Of a stretch of DNA of 61,860 nt, positions 51,364 through 61,087 are shown piece after piece. This DNA comes from Bacillota bacterium (lineage in GTDB: Bacteria > Bacillota > Desulfitobacteriia > Desulfitobacteriales > JAJXUE01): assembly GCA_021811155.1 (NCBI GenBank), contig JAJZPO010000006.1, positions 1 to 61,860 of the forward strand, in the 5' to 3' direction. How positions within the stretch are numbered: position 1 is the first letter of the stretch; each line of letters opens with the position of its first letter. A program made the translations under genes and the position numbers. Below the pieces are notes generated by a model. That model was not told the DNA's origin, did not search any database, and worked only from the letters and a program-made list of their open reading frames with translations.

Positions 51364-53118
51364 TTACAAGACCCTCACAATGCCGCGATACACCAGCCCT
51401 CTCCTGCCATCAAGGGTTACCGTTTCACCTTCCGTCAGCAGACTGGTAGCATCTGCCGCTCCTACGATTACAGGTATTCCCAGGTTGAGACAGACGATAG
51501 CTGCGTGGGAAGTAAGCCCGCCCACTTCGGTTACTACTCCTGCGGCCTTTTCCATGGCCGGAACAAATTCCCGTTCCGTGCTGGTGGTTACCAGGATATC
51601 CCCCTGTTCAATCCTGGCCACGGCCTCTTCTCCTGTAGCCACCATCTTCACCGGTCCGGAGGCTATCCTGGAGCCGATACCTATACCCCTCGCAGCTATC
51701 TCTCCCACCACCTGAACCTTGATCAGATTGGTGGAACCCGGAACCCCCACAGGTACACCCGCCGTAATAACCACCAAATCCCCGCTTTTGATCTGACCAG
51801 CAGCCAAGGCCTTGGCCACGGCCTCCGCAACCAAATCGTCCGTGCCTTTGGTTTCATCGATCAAGACGGGGTTTACTCCCCACACCAGCTTGAGTTTGCG
51901 CAGCGCCGACCGCTCGGGAGTAACCGCTATGATGGGCGCCTGGGGCCGGTACATTGAAACCATACGGGCAGTAGAGCCTGATTTGGTAGCGGTGATAATG
52001 GCTGCTGCGCCCAGGTCCCAGGCAATGGTAGAAGTAGCATGGCTGATGGCATCGGGTGTGGTGCGCTGCAGGCAGGAAGAGCGGTTCCGCATCTTCTCTT
52101 CGAAATTGAGTGCCTGTTCTGACCTCTCAGCAATCCTGGCCATAGTCTTGACGGCATCAACCGGGTGCTTGCCGTTAGCTGTTTCCCCCGAGAGCATGAT
52201 AGCATCGCTGCCATCAAAAATAGCATTGGCCACATCACTGGCTTCAGCCCTGGTAGGACGTGGGTTGCGGATCATGGAATCCAGCATCTGGGTGGCGGTA
52301 ATTACAGGTTTGCCGCAATTATTGCACTTGGTGATCAGCATTTTTTGCACAAGCGGGACCTCTTCCGTCGGGATTTCTACCCCCAGGTCCCCCCGTGCTA
52401 CCATCACACCGTCAGCTACTTGCAGAATTTCATCTATGTTGGTTACGCCTTCCTGGCTTTCGATTTTAGCGATAATTTGAATGTCGCCCGCTCCACGGTC
52501 CTCGAGGAGTTTCCGGATTTCCAGCACATCCGCAGCCTTGCGCACGAAAGAAGCGGCAATAAAATCAACCTCTTGCTCAATGCCAAACTCAATATCCGCT
52601 ATGTCCTTGGCTGTTACGGCAGGCAGGTTGATGGAAATACCCGGAACGTTCACCCCTTTGCGGGAACCTAGTACCCCTCCGCTGGTTACGGTGCAGAAAA
52701 TCCGGTCCTGGTCCGCCCGCTCAACCTTAAGCCCGATTAATCCATCATCGATTAAAATTACGGCGCCTGGGTAGACATCCCGGGCTAATCCAGCATAGGA
52801 TACAGATACACTCTGGGCGTCACCCTCTCCGTCCGCGGTTCTGAGCACGAAGGTATCCCCTTCTTTTAGTGTTGCCTCACCTTGAGCCATTGCCCCTGTG
52901 CGGATTTCAGGCCCCTGGGTGTCCAAGAGTATGCCGATTTCTTTACCCAACTCCCGGGCTGCCGCGCGGGCGTTGGAGATCCTTTGGGCGTGCTCATCAT
53001 GGCTGCCATGAGAAAAATTGAACCGGGCCACATCCAATCCGCTGTTGATTAACTCTTTTAGGACTTCCACCGAGCTCGAAGCCGGTCCCAGAGTGCATAC
53101 GATTTTGGTTCTTCTCAC
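51364..53118 (-). CDS. pyk: pyruvate kinase with extra C-terminal phosphohistidine domain
   Basis: Makes pyruvate and ATP from phosphoenolpyruvate in glycolysis. The 584-residue product has TKIVCTLGPASSSVEVL, FNFSHGSHDEH, IIAKIESQEGVTNIDEI for the catalytic Lys and Glu, MVARGDLGVEIPTEEVPL, and TATQMLDSMIRNPRPTRAE. The last 115 residues add the Bacillus-type extra domain, related to PPDK and enzyme I, with GGLTSHAAIVCLNLGIPVIVG and its His. I chose the GTG at 53118 (GGGAGG 8 bases upstream); a GTG nine codons earlier overlaps that site. It stands alone, without pfkA beside it. Confidence 0.96.
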   Translation of the reverse strand: MRRTKIVCTLGPASSSVEVLKELINSGLDVARFNFSHGSHDEHAQRISNARAAARELGKEIGILLDTQGPEIRTGAMAQGEATLKEGDTFVLRTADGEGDAQSVSVSYAGLARDVYPGAVILIDDGLIGLKVERADQDRIFCTVTSGGVLGSRKGVNVPGISINLPAVTAKDIADIEFGIEQEVDFIAASFVRKAADVLEIRKLLEDRGAGDIQIIAKIESQEGVTNIDEILQVADGVMVARGDLGVEIPTEEVPLVQKMLITKCNNCGKPVITATQMLDSMIRNPRPTRAEASDVANAIFDGSDAIMLSGETANGKHPVDAVKTMARIAERSEQALNFEEKMRNRSSCLQRTTPDAISHATSTIAWDLGAAAIITATKSGSTARMVSMYRPQAPIIAVTPERSALRKLKLVWGVNPVLIDETKGTDDLVAEAVAKALAAGQIKSGDLVVITAGVPVGVPGSTNLIKVQVVGEIAARGIGIGSRIASGPVKMVATGEEAVARIEQGDILVTTSTEREFVPAMEKAAGVVTEVGGLTSHAAIVCLNLGIPVIVGAADATSLLTEGETVTLDGRRGLVYRGIVRVL

Positions 53119-53173
53119 GCTGATTTCCTCCCGATTCAGTTGCACAGATTTTGCTTGGATTTGCTTCTTTTTA

Positions 53174-53203
53174 GATTATCTCCTAACCGGGGGGTTCAAT
53201 GCA
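53174..53203 (-). promoter_or_regulatory. possible sigma-A promoter of pyk
   Basis: Minus strand TTGCAT (53198-53203), an 18-base spacer and GATAAT (53174-53179), about 55 bp before the chosen pyk start. The gap from galE is 178 bp. Confidence 0.45.
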
Positions 53204-53296
53204 AGCAAGACCATAACATTTTGGCCTGACTGGCCCCGGAGATTCCACCTGTTAGAATAATAAGCCAAGGATTCAGAGTGTTGAGCAGATTTTTGT

Positions 53297-54286
53297 CTAA
53301 ACGCCGGCAAATCCCTGGGGATGATGTTTATGCCAATTCCAGGCGGTTGCGATGATCTCCTGAAGTCCCGTATAGGCAGGACACCAACCTAATTCAGCTT
53401 GAGCCCTGGCTGCCGAGGCCACCAAGACTGCAGGATCGCCAGGCCGTCGTGCGCTAACCAGCCAAGGGATAGCTTGACCGGTAACCTCCCTAGCCTGAGC
53501 AATAACCTCTTTGACCGAAAATCCCTGGCCATTGCCCAGATTATATACGCGGCTTGAGTTATTTCGGCGCAGATAATGGAGAGCCAGACGGTGGGCCTGG
53601 GCCAGATCCATGACATGAATATAGTCCCGGATACAGGTTCCATCCGTGGTCGGGTAATCATCGCCGAAAATGTCTATGGCTTCACGTTGTCCCAGTGCGA
53701 CTTGCAAAACGATGGGAATCAGGTGACTTTCCGGCTGATGATCTTCGCCGATCTTGCCTGAAGGGTGCGCCCCGGCAGCATTAAAATAACGCAATGCCAC
53801 AGACTTTAACCCATAGGCCGCATCACACCAGTGGAGCATTTTTTCAATGGCCAGTTTGGTCTCCCCATAAGGATTGGTCGGTACAGTTTGATCACTTTCT
53901 TCGATCGGTACCCTTTGCGGCTCGCCGTAAGCAGCCGCCGTGGAAGACAGGACGAATTTCCGCACACCATGTTTCTGCATTGCACTTAATAAACGCTGAG
54001 CGCCAATGACATTGTTATCATAATATTTCAGAGGTTCCTGCGCGCTTTCCCCGACCAGAGAATCCGCGGCAAAATGGATCACGGCTTCAATCTCATAGTT
54101 AGCAAAGATTTCATGCAGGGTTTCCGGATCCCGGACATCACCCCGCATCAATATGCCGGGTGGCACGGCCTGTGCATGTCCTTTTTGCAGGTTATCCAGA
54201 ACGATGACTTCCTCGTCATAGTCCAATAAGTCCGTTACCGTGTGGCTGCCTATATAGCCGGCACCGCCAGTCACAAGAATAGTCAT
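53297..54286 (-). CDS. galE: UDP-glucose 4-epimerase
   Basis: Interconverts UDP-glucose and UDP-galactose, feeding surface polysaccharides. This 329-residue short-chain dehydrogenase fold has the NAD motif VTGGAGYIGSHT, VIHFAADSLVGES, the catalytic SSTAAAYGEP Ser/Thr region and Tyr-x3-Lys in NPYGETKLAIE, and CIRDYIHVMDLAQAH. The ATG has a perfect AAGGAGG four bases upstream. That site directly abuts the T run of the accDA terminator, so galE has no room for its own promoter after it and depends on read-through or an upstream start within accA. Confidence 0.95.
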   Translation of the reverse strand: MTILVTGGAGYIGSHTVTDLLDYDEEVIVLDNLQKGHAQAVPPGILMRGDVRDPETLHEIFANYEIEAVIHFAADSLVGESAQEPLKYYDNNVIGAQRLLSAMQKHGVRKFVLSSTAAAYGEPQRVPIEESDQTVPTNPYGETKLAIEKMLHWCDAAYGLKSVALRYFNAAGAHPSGKIGEDHQPESHLIPIVLQVALGQREAIDIFGDDYPTTDGTCIRDYIHVMDLAQAHRLALHYLRRNNSSRVYNLGNGQGFSVKEVIAQAREVTGQAIPWLVSARRPGDPAVLVASAARAQAELGWCPAYTGLQEIIATAWNWHKHHPQGFAGV

Positions 54287-54297
54287 AAAACCTCCTT

Positions 54298-54322
54298 AAA
54301 AAAACCTGGCCATAAGGCCAGG
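54298..54322 (-). terminator. terminator of the accD-accA transcript, abutting galE
   Basis: On the minus strand CCTGGCC pairs with GGCCAGG around TTAT and is followed by T7. It lies 4 bp after the accA stop. The T run is followed without a gap by the galE ribosome binding site AAGGAGG. Confidence 0.88.
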
Positions 54323-54326
54323 CTGA

Positions 54327-55277
54327 TCAGGCAAATACGCCAATCTCTCTGTATTTGGTGTACCTCCGCTGCAGGAGTTCTTCCGGCGGCAGTTCAAGCA
54401 GTTTTCCCAGTTCTTCTTCCAAGGCTTCTGCCAGGTTTCTTGCTGTGAGGGCGTAATCCCGCTGGGCTCCGCCCAGCGGCTCCGGCACAATCCTGTCACA
54501 CACTCCAAACCTTTGCAAGTCCGGAGCAGTAAACTTCAGGAATTCAGCCGCATCCTTTACCCTGGAAGCATCCTTCCAAAGAATGGTGGCGCAGGATTCC
54601 GGGCTGATGACAGAATAAAATGAGTGCTCAAACATCAGGACCTTGTCTGTAACACCTAAAGCCAAGGCGCCGCCGCTGCCCCCTTCACCGATAACCACAC
54701 AAATAAGCGGAACCTTCAAGGCCGCCATGGTGATCAGATTTTTGGCGATGGCTTCAGCCTGCCCTCTTTCCTCCGCCGCCAGGCCGCTGTAAGCTCCCGG
54801 GGTATCGATAAAGGTGATCACAGGCCGGCCGAATTTTTCAGCCTGTTTCATCAGACGCATGGCCTTGCGGTATCCTTCCGGGTGGGCATAGGCAAAATTG
54901 CGCTGAATCTTTTCTTTGGTGTCTTTTCCCTTGACGTTGCCTATGACAGTCACCGGCATCCCTTTGAACAGGGCCAGTCCGCCGGCAATGGCCCTGTCGT
55001 CGGCAAAAGCGCGGTCTCCGTGCAGTTCAATAAAGTCTTCAAACATCAGCTGGGCATAATTATAAAAATTGGGCCGGTCAGGATGCCGCGCGATCTGGGT
55101 TCTCTGCCAGGGAGTGAGGCTGCCAAAGATAGCCTGTTTCAGGCTTTCAGCCTTTTTTTCCAGGGTAGCGATCTCTTCCGTCAGATCGAGTCCTTTTTCC
55201 TCTGAAAAAGCCCTAAGCTCGCTTATTTTGCTTTCCAATTCCACCAGAGGTTTTTCAAACTCTAATGGCTGGGCCAT
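54327..55277 (-). CDS. accA: acetyl-CoA carboxylase carboxyltransferase subunit alpha
   Basis: With AccD it transfers CO2 from carboxybiotin to acetyl-CoA, giving malonyl-CoA for fatty acid synthesis. The 316-residue product has [19 protein letters not shown] at the N terminus, [52 protein letters not shown] and [19 protein letters not shown]. The ATG overlaps the accD stop by 16 bp and has GAGGGGGG upstream. Confidence 0.96.
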   Translation of the reverse strand: MAQPLEFEKPLVELESKISELRAFSEEKGLDLTEEIATLEKKAESLKQAIFGSLTPWQRTQIARHPDRPNFYNYAQLMFEDFIELHGDRAFADDRAIAGGLALFKGMPVTVIGNVKGKDTKEKIQRNFAYAHPEGYRKAMRLMKQAEKFGRPVITFIDTPGAYSGLAAEERGQAEAIAKNLITMAALKVPLICVVIGEGGSGGALALGVTDKVLMFEHSFYSVISPESCATILWKDASRVKDAAEFLKFTAPDLQRFGVCDRIVPEPLGGAQRDYALTARNLAEALEEELGKLLELPPEELLQRRYTKYREIGVFA

Positions 55278-56122
55278 GTATGGTCCCCCCTCTGGTGCAG
55301 CTTCAACAGCTTGGTCAAAGTGTTTTTCAACTGTCCTCTTTCCACTACCAAATCAATAAGTCCGTGTTCACAGTTAAATTCCGCCGTCTGGGCTCCGGGC
55401 GGCAATTCCTGGCGGATTGTCTCCTTGATTACCCTGGGGCCGGCAAAACCGATCAATGCGCCAGGTTCGGCGATGATAAAGTCTCCCAGGGATGCAAAAC
55501 TGGCGGTTACGCCGCCAAAGGTTGGATCTGTGAATACGGATATGTACAACAGCCCCGCCTCATTGAACCTGGCCAGGGCTGCGCTGGTTTTGGCCATCTG
55601 CATCAAAGATAAGATTCCCTCCTGCATTCTGGCCCCACCGGAGGTAGAAAAAATAATGAGCGGCAGCTTATGCTCAGTTGCCCGCTCGATAAGCCGGCAA
55701 ATTTTTTCCCCGACGACTGATCCCATGCTGCCCATGACAAAGTTCGAATCCAAAACTCCAATGGCAACGCTAACGCCGTTAACCCTGCCTTCCCCCGTAA
55801 CCACGCCTTCCTGCAGGCCGGTTTCCTCCCTGGCCCGCGCCAGTTTTGCCTCATATTCAGGAAATTCCAGCGGATTGCAGGAAGTCAGGTCAGCATCATA
55901 TTCAGAAAAATCATCCAGGGTAATTTGGAGCCTTTCCCAGGCGGATAAGCGAAAATGGGTACCGCATTTATGACAAACCTTAAGGTTTTTTTCTAACTCT
56001 TTGTTAAAAAGGATCTCTCCGCAGCCGCTGCATTTGACCCAGAGTCCGTCCGGCATCTCTTTTTTGGGGACTGCCGGTGTGACGGTGACATATTTGGGCT
56101 TGCGGAACAAGTCCTTGAGCAT
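55262..56122 (-). CDS. accD: acetyl-CoA carboxylase carboxyltransferase subunit beta
   Basis: The partner of AccA, 286 residues. An N-terminal four-cysteine zinc ribbon (CSGCGEILF and [10 protein letters not shown]) is followed by the crotonase-fold domain with [36 protein letters not shown] and [17 protein letters not shown]. The start has AGAGGA upstream. It overlaps accA, and the pair forms one translational unit downstream of the DUF2007 gene. Confidence 0.96.
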   Translation of the reverse strand: MLKDLFRKPKYVTVTPAVPKKEMPDGLWVKCSGCGEILFNKELEKNLKVCHKCGTHFRLSAWERLQITLDDFSEYDADLTSCNPLEFPEYEAKLARAREETGLQEGVVTGEGRVNGVSVAIGVLDSNFVMGSMGSVVGEKICRLIERATEHKLPLIIFSTSGGARMQEGILSLMQMAKTSAALARFNEAGLLYISVFTDPTFGGVTASFASLGDFIIAEPGALIGFAGPRVIKETIRQELPPGAQTAEFNCEHGLIDLVVERGQLKNTLTKLLKLHQRGDHTWPSH

Positions 56123-56142
56123 AAGCTATCCTCTCTTCCGTG

Positions 56143-56343
56143 TTAGGTTCTCCGGGCGTTAAAGATTATTTCGTGGGCCTCCTCGGCCTCTGATTCCGGC
56201 ACCAGAATCTCAACCGAACCGGCATCGCCTTGAGTGGAGGTGCCGATAGGTCTTAACTGAACCAACAGTCCTTCCGCCTGGAGCACGTTTTTGTAGTTTT
56301 CGGCAGTGGTCTTGTTAGGCGCAATATAAACTACGGTCCACAC
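56143..56343 (-). CDS. DUF2007-like small protein
   Basis: A 66-residue soluble protein: VVYIAPNKTTAENYKNVLQA, then GLLVQLRPI and VEILVPESEAEEAHEII. It fits the DUF2007 'putative signal transducing' family, a small ferredoxin-like fold with no known role. It starts at a GTG behind AGGGGGG. The stop lies 20 bp before accD, so it is the first gene of the accDA transcript. Confidence 0.78.
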   Translation of the reverse strand: MWTVVYIAPNKTTAENYKNVLQAEGLLVQLRPIGTSTQGDAGSVEILVPESEAEEAHEIIFNARRT

Positions 56344-56377
56344 TGTGGCAACCCCCCTGTATGTCCTACTCTACAAG

Positions 56378-56459
56378 AAATGCGCGCTTCGTTTTTCCTC
56401 AGCGCGCGCATTTCAGTGCCCGTGTTCGATATACTCGGCAAAAGTTGCCGAGTATATAC
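56378..56459. repeat. two adjacent hairpins, including the GCGCGC repeat, copy 2
   Basis: The first hairpin, ATGCGCGCT/AGCGCGCGCAT, shares 23 bases with the copy at 9857. The second, about 56432-56459, is TATACTCGGCAA/TTGCCGAGTATA with loop AAG and no T run. The 158-bp gap between mtrB and the DUF2007 gene holds nothing else that I can name. Confidence 0.6.
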
Positions 56460-56501
56460 TTTCCTGAGGTATGAATAATCCGGCCTGACTATGCCGCTTG
56501 A

Positions 56502-56729
56502 TTAGTCAAAAGTACTTACCTGGCCATGCCTGGTAATAATCTGCGCCTTGCCGCGAACTTTAATGGCAGAAGTATGTTCTGTGAACTGGGCAATCATCAC
56601 CTCGCCCTTGTCAAGTTTTTCCGAGTGGTGAAATTTCGTGTCTTTCCCCCTGGTCAGCCCAATAATTGTCACGCCGTTTTCCAGGGCTTTGATTACAACA
56701 TATTCACTGCTGGAGTTCTCCAAAGTCAT
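56502..56729 (-). CDS. mtrB: trp RNA-binding attenuation protein (TRAP)
   Basis: A 75-residue protein very close to Bacillus [24 protein letters not shown], then [18 protein letters not shown], then [19 protein letters not shown] forms an 11-mer ring that binds tryptophan and then wraps GAG/UAG repeats in trp leaders to end transcription or block translation. The RNA-contact Lys and Arg (KLDKGE, IKVRG) and the tryptophan-pocket Thr/Gly/His residues are visible. I chose the ATG at 56729; a GTG one codon earlier is possible. No trp genes, mtrA or anti-TRAP lie in the window. Confidence 0.93.
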   Translation of the reverse strand: MTLENSSSEYVVIKALENGVTIIGLTRGKDTKFHHSEKLDKGEVMIAQFTEHTSAIKVRGKAQIITRHGQVSTFD

Positions 56730-56801
56730 CACCCCAAGTCCTGTTTCTCAGTTGAGTAATAAATTAGCAGCTTAATGATATCATACGGCTGTCCATTCTG
56801 C

Positions 56802-56833
56802 AATAAAACAGGGGGCGGCGCCCCAGCCCCCTG
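56802..56833 (-). terminator. terminator after coaD
   Basis: On the minus strand CAGGGGGC pairs with GCCCCCTG around a 9-base loop, followed by TTTTATT. It lies 11 bp after the coaD stop and isolates mtrB, which must have its own promoter in the 72 bp that follow. Confidence 0.85.
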
Positions 56834-56844
56834 CAAAGCCTTAA

Positions 56845-57324
56845 TTACAGGCTGTATTTCTTTTTTAAGGCCTCTTCCACTTCCGCTGGGACCAGGCCCT
56901 TGACCGACCCTCCCAGGCTAACCACCCACTTGATCGCGCTCGAACTGATAAAGGAATATTCGCTCTGGGTCATGAGAAACACAGTTTCAATCCCGGCATC
57001 GAGCTTCTTGTTCATCAGGGCCAGCTGAAATTCAAACTCGAAATCCGACATAGCCCTGAGCCCTCGGATCACGGCCACTGCCCCCACTCGCCTGGCATAT
57101 TCAATGGTCAGCCCCTCGAAGGTGTCCACCCTGACTTTCGCAAGCCCTGCAGTTACCCGGCGGAGCAGTTCCACCCTTTCCTCCACACTGAACAAAGGAG
57201 TCTTGGCGCTCTCTCTGGCAACTGCGATGATTACCTGGTCAAAAAGCCCCACTGCTCTGGCGAGAACATCCAAGTGGCCTGAGGTAACAGGATCAAAAGT
57301 CCCCGGGTAAATGGCTATTGACAT
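56845..57324 (-). CDS. coaD: phosphopantetheine adenylyltransferase
   Basis: Adenylates 4'-phosphopantetheine to dephospho-CoA, the step before CoaE. The 159-residue product has the nucleotidyltransferase motif YPGTFDPVTSGHLDVLARA (T/HxGH type, SGHL), IRGLRAMSDFEFEFQLALMN, and YSFISSSAIKWVVSLGG for the second ATP contact. It follows dnaE by 26 bp and ends in a terminator, so the two are probably cotranscribed. Confidence 0.95.
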   Translation of the reverse strand: MSIAIYPGTFDPVTSGHLDVLARAVGLFDQVIIAVARESAKTPLFSVEERVELLRRVTAGLAKVRVDTFEGLTIEYARRVGAVAVIRGLRAMSDFEFEFQLALMNKKLDAGIETVFLMTQSEYSFISSSAIKWVVSLGGSVKGLVPAEVEEALKKKYSL

Positions 57325-57350
57325 CTCATCACCCCGCTTTGGGTTTTCCT

Positions 57351-60300
57351 CTAAGCCTTGATTTTCAGGCTTTCCGGGCCCCAGGTGTCAATTATCTCCT
57401 GTTCCAGCTCCCGGCAAATTTCCACCCACAGGTCCTCCTTGGCTCTGATTACTTTGTTGTCCGGTTCAAAATACAAGTAGACGGGTACCTTGCCCGGAAA
57501 CCTCTTCAACACTTGTTGGACCCGGTCTGCTCCGGACAGGTCGCGGCTGAAAAAGGGCAGCTTGATAAACAATCTGGCTTCGCCTGCCTGAGGCATGGGG
57601 TTTTCTGCCCCGCTAGAGGCCCGTTCCGCCAGCGCCTCGGCCAGGGGCCGAATTCTTTCAGCAAAAACCCTGTATTCTTCCTCGTTGCGCGCCAGGCGGC
57701 CTTCCAATACTATCAGGCTGTCGTCAGCAACCAGAGAGCCAAATTGCAGGAAGACGCGTGGAAAAACCAGTACTTCCACAGCGGAATTGATGTCTTCCAG
57801 CTTAAAATAGGCCATGGCTTCGCCCTTTTTGGTGACAGTTTTGCGGCTGGCGGTAATCACCCCGGCCAGAACAAGTTTGCACTCATCCTCAGCCTGGACC
57901 AGGTCAGTTGCGCTGTGGGAGACAATCTGCTCCAACCGGCCGGAGAACTCCCTCAGGGGGTGACCGCTTAGATACAGCCCCAGCAGTTCTTTCTCCATCG
58001 CCAGGACTTCCTTGCTGCCAAACTCCTCCACCTGGGGTATCTTTACCTGCACCGCCCCGGTCTGGCCCAAATCAAAGAGGGATATCTGCCCGCTGGCCAT
58101 ATCCCTTTGCCTGCTTTGGGCCACTTCCAGGCTGGGTTCCAGCATTTGCAGCAGCTGGGCCCGGTTGAGGCCCAGGGAATGAAAAGCGCCGCTTTTGATT
58201 AAACTTTCCAAAACCCGTTTGTTTAATACTTTGCCATCCACCCGCCCGCAAAAATCAGCCAGGGAGGAATAGGGCCCGCCGGAAGACCTTTCCGCGATCA
58301 CAGACTGGACCGCCCCGGCTCCGACGTTCTTAATCGCGGCCAGGCCAAACCTGATGCTCTTGCCGCTGATACTGAAGGTATGGTAGCTCTCGTTCACGTC
58401 CGGCGGCAGGATTTCTATTCCCATCTTGCGGCATTCCTCTATATAAAAGGATACTTTGTCAGACGACCCCATGACGCTGGTGAGCAGGGCTGCCATGAAT
58501 TCGAGGGGGTAATTGGCCTTCAGCCAGGCAGTCTGGTAGGAAATGACCGCATAGGCCGTAGCGTGGCCCTTGTTAAAACCGTACTCGGCAAACTTGGCCA
58601 TCAAATCAAAGATGGAGTCGGCCAGGTCCTCGGGCACCCCAAGCTTGACGGCGCCCGGGATGATCACCTCGCCGCCAGGGCTCTTCAAACCATGGACAAA
58701 GTTGCGCCTTTCCTCATCCATGATTTCCTTCTTCTTTTTACCCATGGCCCGCCGCAGCAAATCAGCTCGTCCCAGGGAATACCCGGCCAGGTCCCGGGCA
58801 ATCTGCATAACCTGTTCCTGGTAGACAATGATGCCGTAAGTATTGTGCAATATCTCTTCCAGTTTCGGGTGCAGGTATGAAATCGTGGCGCCGTGTTTGC
58901 GGCGGATAAATTCCGGTATCTGCTCCATAGGGCCGGGCCGGTAGAGGGCCAGCACGGCGATGATGTCCTCAAACACCGAGGGCTTCAGCTCTTTCAAAAT
59001 AGCGCGCATCCCCGAACTCTCCAGCTGAAATACTCCTGTTGTCTCACCCGCAGACAGGAGCCGGTAAGTCTCCCCGTCATCCATGGGGATTGAGCCGAGG
59101 TCAAGGGAAATCCCTTTATGCTCCCGCACCAGCCGGATTGTCTCATCGATGATAGTCAGGTTGCGCAGCCCCAGGAAGTCCATCTTCAAGAGGCCGATTT
59201 CCTCCACCGTCTTCATGGGAAACTGGGTTGTCACAAACCCGTCGGAGGTCTTCTGCAGGGGCAGGTAATTTGTTAAGGGCTCCTTGGCTATAACTACCCC
59301 GGCAGCATGGGTGGAGGCGTGCCTTGGCATGCCCTCCACTGCCATGGCCATATCCAGGAGTTCCCTGATCTCTTCCCTCTCCCTGCTCATAGCCGCTAAA
59401 TCGGGTGAAACCTCCAGGGCCCGCCTGATGGTCATGCCCAGTTCACTGGGAATCAGCTTGGCGACCTTGTCCACCAGGGCCAGGGGCAGCCCCAGTGCCC
59501 GGCCCACGTCCCGCACGGCGGCCTTGGCTGCCATAGTTCCGAAGGTAATAATCTGGGCCACCTTATCCGCCCCATACTTGTCCACCACATAGTTAATGAC
59601 TTTTTCCCGTCCTTCCGGGTCAAAGTCGATATCGATATCAGGCATGCTAACCCGTTCCGGATTCAGGAACCGCTCGAACAAAAGCCCGTACTGAAGCGGA
59701 TTTACAGTGGTGATGCCCAACAGGTAGGCCACCAGACTGCCCGCAGCCGACCCCCTACCCGGCCCCACCGTCACCCCGTTGTTCCTGGCGTAAGCGCAGA
59801 AATCGGCTACTATCAGGAAATAGCCTGAGAAGCCTGTTTGGGATATTATCCCCAGCTCATAATCCAGTCTCTGCCTGACCTCAGGCGTCCCCTCACCGAA
59901 ACAAAGTTTCAGGTTTTCACGGCATTTTCCTGCCAGGAATGAATCCAGTGTATGGCCTTCGGGTACGGTAAAATAGGGCAGATGGGACTGTCCGAAAGCA
60001 AAGTCCAAGCTGCAGCGCTCGGCAATCTTCAGCGTATTAGCCAGGGCCTCGGGGTAATCGCCAAAGAGCAGCTGCATCTCGGAAGCTGCTTTCAGGTAAA
60101 ATTCATCACTGGCAAAGCTCAGCCTGCCGGTGTCATTCACGCTACGCCCGGTCCCGATGCACAGGAGCACATCCTGTACCCTGGCGTCGCTTTGCTGCAC
60201 ATAGTGCAGGTCATTGGTAGCAACAAGGGGAATTCCCGTCTCCCTGCTGATTTCAATCAAAGCGCCGTTGATCTTGCGCTGCTCCGCCAGCCCGTGGTCC

Positions 60301-60854
60301 TGGAGTTCGAGAAAGAAATTGCCCGGTCCGAAAATCTCCTGATATTCCAAAGCCTTTTCCCGAGCCTTTTGAGCCTGGTCCCGGATAATCAGACTGGCAA
60401 CCTCGCCTGCCAGGCAGGCGCTCAGCGCGATAAGCCCCTGGCTGTGCCGCCGCAGCAGTTCCTTGTCCACCCTGGGCTTGTAGTAAAACCCCTCCAGGTA
60501 GGCCTGGGACACCAGCTGCAGCAAATTCCTGTACCCCTGTTCATTTTCCGCCAGAAGCACGAGGTGGTTCGGCGAATCATCCAGTTGGGGCGATTTGTCA
60601 AAGCGGCTGCGCGGCGCCACATACACTTCACAGCCCAAAATAGGCTTGATCCCCTGGCTTTTTGCCTCTTTATAAAATTCCAGCACCCCGTACATGACGC
60701 CATGGTCCGTAATGGCCAAAGCCTGCATTCCCTGTTCCCGGGCAGCGGCAATCAGCCGCCTGATCCGGGCAGCGCCGTCCAAGAGGCTGTATTCAGTATG
60801 TACATGCAAGTGAACAAACCCACCATTGGCAGCATATGTATTTTCAGACGCCAC
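57351..60854 (-). CDS. dnaE: DNA polymerase III alpha subunit DnaE
   Basis: A C-family polymerase of 1167 residues. The PHP domain starts HLHVHTEYSLLDGAARIRRL; the palm has GPGRGSAAGSLVAYLLGI and the catalytic PDIDIDFDPEGRE near 405. The fingers and helix-hairpin-helix follow (FNKGHATAYAVISYQTAWLKA), then an OB fold near 985-1060 (VLAGVITASRKTVTKKGEAM). There is no inserted exonuclease domain, so this is DnaE, not PolC; Firmicutes usually carry both, with DnaE extending primers. It starts at a GTG; the ribosome binding site is poor (AAGGAT about 12 bases upstream). Confidence 0.95.
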   Translation of the reverse strand: MASENTYAANGGFVHLHVHTEYSLLDGAARIRRLIAAAREQGMQALAITDHGVMYGVLEFYKEAKSQGIKPILGCEVYVAPRSRFDKSPQLDDSPNHLVLLAENEQGYRNLLQLVSQAYLEGFYYKPRVDKELLRRHSQGLIALSACLAGEVASLIIRDQAQKAREKALEYQEIFGPGNFFLELQDHGLAEQRKINGALIEISRETGIPLVATNDLHYVQQSDARVQDVLLCIGTGRSVNDTGRLSFASDEFYLKAASEMQLLFGDYPEALANTLKIAERCSLDFAFGQSHLPYFTVPEGHTLDSFLAGKCRENLKLCFGEGTPEVRQRLDYELGIISQTGFSGYFLIVADFCAYARNNGVTVGPGRGSAAGSLVAYLLGITTVNPLQYGLLFERFLNPERVSMPDIDIDFDPEGREKVINYVVDKYGADKVAQIITFGTMAAKAAVRDVGRALGLPLALVDKVAKLIPSELGMTIRRALEVSPDLAAMSREREEIRELLDMAMAVEGMPRHASTHAAGVVIAKEPLTNYLPLQKTSDGFVTTQFPMKTVEEIGLLKMDFLGLRNLTIIDETIRLVREHKGISLDLGSIPMDDGETYRLLSAGETTGVFQLESSGMRAILKELKPSVFEDIIAVLALYRPGPMEQIPEFIRRKHGATISYLHPKLEEILHNTYGIIVYQEQVMQIARDLAGYSLGRADLLRRAMGKKKKEIMDEERRNFVHGLKSPGGEVIIPGAVKLGVPEDLADSIFDLMAKFAEYGFNKGHATAYAVISYQTAWLKANYPLEFMAALLTSVMGSSDKVSFYIEECRKMGIEILPPDVNESYHTFSISGKSIRFGLAAIKNVGAGAVQSVIAERSSGGPYSSLADFCGRVDGKVLNKRVLESLIKSGAFHSLGLNRAQLLQMLEPSLEVAQSRQRDMASGQISLFDLGQTGAVQVKIPQVEEFGSKEVLAMEKELLGLYLSGHPLREFSGRLEQIVSHSATDLVQAEDECKLVLAGVITASRKTVTKKGEAMAYFKLEDINSAVEVLVFPRVFLQFGSLVADDSLIVLEGRLARNEEEYRVFAERIRPLAEALAERASSGAENPMPQAGEARLFIKLPFFSRDLSGADRVQQVLKRFPGKVPVYLYFEPDNKVIRAKEDLWVEICRELEQEIIDTWGPESLKIKA

Positions 60855-61049
60855 TGGGATTCAGCATCCTTCCCGCATTGGTATTATTAGCCTGCGGCAT
60901 TCGCTTTAGGAGTTAATTTTTCAAAGCAGGCACTTGGCCTTTGTAGTAATTGTAACAGCTTACTCACCGAATTTCTAACTACATTCTATTGTGCCACAAA
61001 ATTACCTATTTGGCTTGATTAAAACAAATACCTATAAAAACAATGAAGA

Positions 61050-61075
61050 GGGGTACGCTTTCTAAACCGTACCCC
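61050..61075 (-). terminator. hairpin after the lipoprotein gene
   Basis: GGGGTACG and CGTACCCC form an 8-bp stem with a 10-base loop, followed on the minus strand by TCTTCATTGTTTTTAT. The T run is delayed, so it is a moderate terminator at best. The 233-bp gap before dnaE otherwise shows nothing certain. Confidence 0.6.
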
Positions 61076-61087
61076 TTATAGGTATTC

